Shown: one piece after another, positions 62,024-64,000 of the stretch
Numbering within the stretch: the stretch's first letter is position 1
How the letters are laid out: each line of letters opens with the position of its first letter
Origin: Natronorubrum daqingense
Lineage (GTDB): Archaea; Halobacteriota; Halobacteria; Halobacteriales; Natrialbaceae
Length of the DNA stretch: 64,000 nucleotides
Direction of reading: 5' to 3'
Assembly: GCF_001971705.1 (NCBI RefSeq)
Contig: NZ_CP019327.1
Span: 2,046,001 to 2,110,000 of the forward strand
Program-made: the position numbers and the translations under genes
Notes under the pieces: generated by a model
What the model was told of the DNA's origin: nothing
Databases searched by the model: none
What the model saw: only the letters and a program-made list of their open reading frames with translations

Positions 62024-62285
62024 GCTCGTACGTGCAACGTCACGAACCAAAAGTCTCTGCAATAGTCGCTGTTTTTCAGGTGTCGTCCGGTGAGCGTCGG
62101 GAATCTACTCCTCGAGGTCCTCGAGTGAGCGGTTCAGTACGGGGTGAGTAGGTCACTAAGAGTGGAGAACCAGGGGGCGATTCAGTATCGTCGGATCGGC
62201 TACTTCGGATGGGCGAAGTTGCAATGATAGCGCTACCGCTGGGTTGGGTACGAAAGGTGAAAACGAATCTGACCGCGATCGGCCG
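62024..62285. other. Intergenic region between the rhomboid and S10 genes
   Basis: A 262-bp gap beyond the rhomboid start and the S10 stop. Slightly AT-rich near 62135-62170; likely holds the rhomboid promoter and the 3' end of the EF-1 alpha-S10 message. No gene or repeat is seen. Confidence 0.4.
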
Positions 62286-62594
62286 TTAGTCTTCGAGGAC
62301 GATCTCGATCGAGACGTCGTTTGGCACCTGAATGCGCATGAGCTGGCGGAGTGCGCGTTCGTCGGCGTCCAGATCGATCAGGCGCTTGTGGACGCGCATC
62401 TCCCAGTGCTCCCACGTTGCAGTGCCTTCGCCGTCAGGCGACTTCCGGGCCGGCACCTCGAGGGTCTTCGTCGGCAGTGGGATCGGACCGCTGAGGTTGA
62501 CGCCGGTGTTGTTCGCAATCTCGCGGACGTCGTCACAGATATCGTCGAGGTCGTCTGGACTCGTGCCTGCGAGTCGAACGCGTGCCTGCTGCAT
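62286..62594 (-). CDS. rpsJ: 30S ribosomal protein uS10
   Basis: A 102-residue protein: [23 protein letters not shown], then [25 protein letters not shown] and [24 protein letters not shown], the standard S10 signatures. Its ATG follows the EF-1 alpha stop directly (TAA-ATG with no gap), the conserved archaeal tuf-rpsJ order. Confidence 0.96.
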   Translation of the reverse strand: MQQARVRLAGTSPDDLDDICDDVREIANNTGVNLSGPIPLPTKTLEVPARKSPDGEGTATWEHWEMRVHKRLIDLDADERALRQLMRIQVPNDVSIEIVLED

Positions 62595-63857
62595 TTATTT
62601 GCCGTCGACGTCGAGGACCTTGCCGGCCGCGATGGTCTGACCCATGTCACGGATGGCGAAGCTCCCGAGTTCTGGGATCTCGCTCGATGGCTCGATGCTG
62701 AGTGGCTTTTGTGGTCGGATCGTGACCACAGCAGCGTCACCAGACTGGATGAAGTCGGGGTTCTCCTCGGCGACTTCACCGCTTGCGGGGTCCATCTTCT
62801 TGTCGATGGATTCGATGGTACAGGCGACCTGTGCCGTGTGGGCGTGGAAGACTGGCGTGTAGCCAGCCGTGATCACGGATGGGTGTTGCATGACGACGAC
62901 CTGTGCCTGGAACGTCTCGGCGACGCTCGGTGGCTCGTCGGCCGGGCCACAGACGTCACCGCGGCGGATGTCGTCCTTACCGATGCCACGAACGTTGAAT
63001 CCGACGTTGTCACCCGGCTCTGCTTTTGGCACCTCTTCGTGGTGCATCTCGATCGTCTTCACTTCGCCACCGACGTCCGATGGCTGGAAGGAGACGTTGT
63101 CGCCGATGTTCATGATACCGGTCTCGATTCGGCCGACTGGGACGGTCCCGATTCCCGAAATCGTGTATACGTCCTGAATTGGGAGCCGAAGCGGCGCGTC
63201 CGTTGGTGGCTCCGGCGCTGGCAGGTCGTTGAGTGCCTCGAGGAGGGTACGTCCGTCGTACCACGGCGTCTCGCCGGATTCGTCGGCGATGTTGTCGCCT
63301 TCGAATGCCGAAATCGGGATGAACGAGGCACCGTCGGTCTGGAACTGAACCTGCTTGAGCAGCTGGTTGACTTCCTCGACGACCTCGTCGAAGGTGTCCT
63401 CCTTGTAGTCGACGACGTCCATCTTGTTGACGCCGATGATGAGTTCGTCGATACCGAGGGTCCGAGCCAGGAACACGTGCTCCTGGGTCTGGGGCGCGAC
63501 ACCGTCGTCGGCGGCGACGACGAGGACGGCGTTGTCCGCCTGGGATGCGCCCGTGATCATGTTCTTGACGAAGTCGCGGTGACCAGGACAGTCGACGATG
63601 GTGAAATCGTAGGCGTCCGTCGAGAACTCCTGGTGGGCGATGTCGATGGTAACACCACGCTCTCGCTCTTCGGCGAGGTTGTCCATGACGTAGGCGAACT
63701 CGAAGCCGCCTTTGCCCTTCTCTTCTGCTTCTTCGCGGTGCTGTTCGATGACGTGCTCTGGTACGCTCCCCGTCTCGTAGAGGAGGCGTCCCACGAGCGT
63801 ACTCTTCCCGTGGTCGACGTGGCCGATGATGGCCAAGTTTTGATGTTGTTCGCTCAT
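62595..63857 (-). CDS. tuf: Translation elongation factor EF-1 alpha (EF-Tu)
   Basis: A 420-residue GTPase. [19 protein letters not shown] near residue 11 is the P-loop, then [18 protein letters not shown] and [17 protein letters not shown]. It delivers aminoacyl-tRNA to the ribosome. The start is preceded by a TATA element at near-leaderless distance. Cotranscribed with S10. Confidence 0.97.
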   Translation of the reverse strand: MSEQHQNLAIIGHVDHGKSTLVGRLLYETGSVPEHVIEQHREEAEEKGKGGFEFAYVMDNLAEERERGVTIDIAHQEFSTDAYDFTIVDCPGHRDFVKNMITGASQADNAVLVVAADDGVAPQTQEHVFLARTLGIDELIIGVNKMDVVDYKEDTFDEVVEEVNQLLKQVQFQTDGASFIPISAFEGDNIADESGETPWYDGRTLLEALNDLPAPEPPTDAPLRLPIQDVYTISGIGTVPVGRIETGIMNIGDNVSFQPSDVGGEVKTIEMHHEEVPKAEPGDNVGFNVRGIGKDDIRRGDVCGPADEPPSVAETFQAQVVVMQHPSVITAGYTPVFHAHTAQVACTIESIDKKMDPASGEVAEENPDFIQSGDAAVVTIRPQKPLSIEPSSEIPELGSFAIRDMGQTIAAGKVLDVDGK

Positions 63858-63881
63858 TGTTGTAGCTCACGCGCAGAGGCG

Positions 63882-63889
63882 CTTATATC
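63882..63889 (-). promoter_or_regulatory. TATA box of the tuf-rpsJ unit
   Basis: On the minus strand GATATAAG is centred about 29 bp upstream of ATG 63857, as expected for a very short leader. The remaining upstream sequence to the window end holds no clear gene; the 21 bases from ATG 63980 could begin a divergent plus-strand gene, but too little is visible to tell. Confidence 0.6.
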
Positions 63890-64000
63890 GGTGTAGTTTG
63901 CCCGTTGCGGTTAAAACCATTTCGAAAGCGAATTCTCCCGAACCCGACGCTTTCGTGCGGTTTGACTAGCATTCACACGATGGACGTGGCGCACTACAAC

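Noticed and set aside
62244-63896. 550-codon open frame antisense to EF-1 alpha
   Set aside because: Mirror of the EF-1 alpha and S10 codons; no independent start context or motif.

Overview
The window is chromosomal DNA of an extremely halophilic archaeon (class Halobacteria; a member of the Natrialbales is my best guess from gene content, which is inference). The evidence is the high GC content with strong third-position bias, the very acidic proteins, and the archaeal information genes: EF-1 alpha, S10, S24e, S27ae, a Kae1-Bud32 fusion, a thermosome, SepF, and archaeal TATA promoters with almost no leader. Haloarchaea-specific small proteins, Tat-exported proteins and F420 enzymes point the same way. 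Genes are mostly single or in pairs on both strands, and most of the window is core genome rather than a mobile island.

Layout. 1-5.3 kb: the N-terminal part of a 7TM protein, a CstA carbon-starvation transporter, and an ArsA-type ATPase coupled to a 98-residue partner. 5.4-10.3 kb: a COG0523/CobW GTPase with a His-rich loop, an SRPBCC protein, a membrane-fused spermidine-synthase-like protein and a UspA protein. 10.7-20.9 kb: a Tat-exported cysteine-rich metalloprotease overlapping a small partner gene, an orphan E1-alpha dehydrogenase subunit, a 23-bp tandem repeat, an APC permease, an R2-like di-metal protein, an acyl-CoA ligase and an F420 oxidoreductase. 21.3-31.5 kb: glnA divergent from lrp, thermosome, SRAP/HMCES protein, tRNA-Ser(GGA), RidA, threonine deaminase, citrate synthase and SepF. 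31.7-39.6 kb: DUF1028 protein, PUA protein, RNB ribonuclease, KDG kinase, RNA 3'-phosphate cyclase and an MFS transporter. 39.8-46.9 kb: mutL and mutS flanking a KDG-type aldolase and an SDR enzyme. 47-53.3 kb: CsaA-like protein, ThiDN coupled to an F420 LLM oxidoreductase, a repeat-rich gene-free stretch, an AIR-synthase-like protein and a MOT1-like transporter. 53.6-64 kb: a PIN-like two-gene unit, XTP pyrophosphatase, Kae1-Bud32 with S27ae and S24e, a beta-propeller protein, an HTH_10 regulator, tRNA-Ala(CGC), a rhomboid protease, and S10 with EF-1 alpha.

Functional links. KDG kinase and KDG aldolase together cover the lower part of the haloarchaeal semi-phosphorylative Entner-Doudoroff route; citrate synthase, CstA, threonine deaminase and glutamine synthetase/Lrp cover central carbon and nitrogen metabolism. 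MutS and MutL form the mismatch-repair core, and SRAP and XTP pyrophosphatase add DNA and nucleotide-pool protection. The less explained parts are the Tat metalloprotease/partner pair, the PIN-like pair, the ThiDN-LLM coupling, three families of short tandem repeats, and duplicated tRNA 3' ends beside both tRNA genes. I found no CRISPR array, prophage, intact insertion sequence or rRNA gene.
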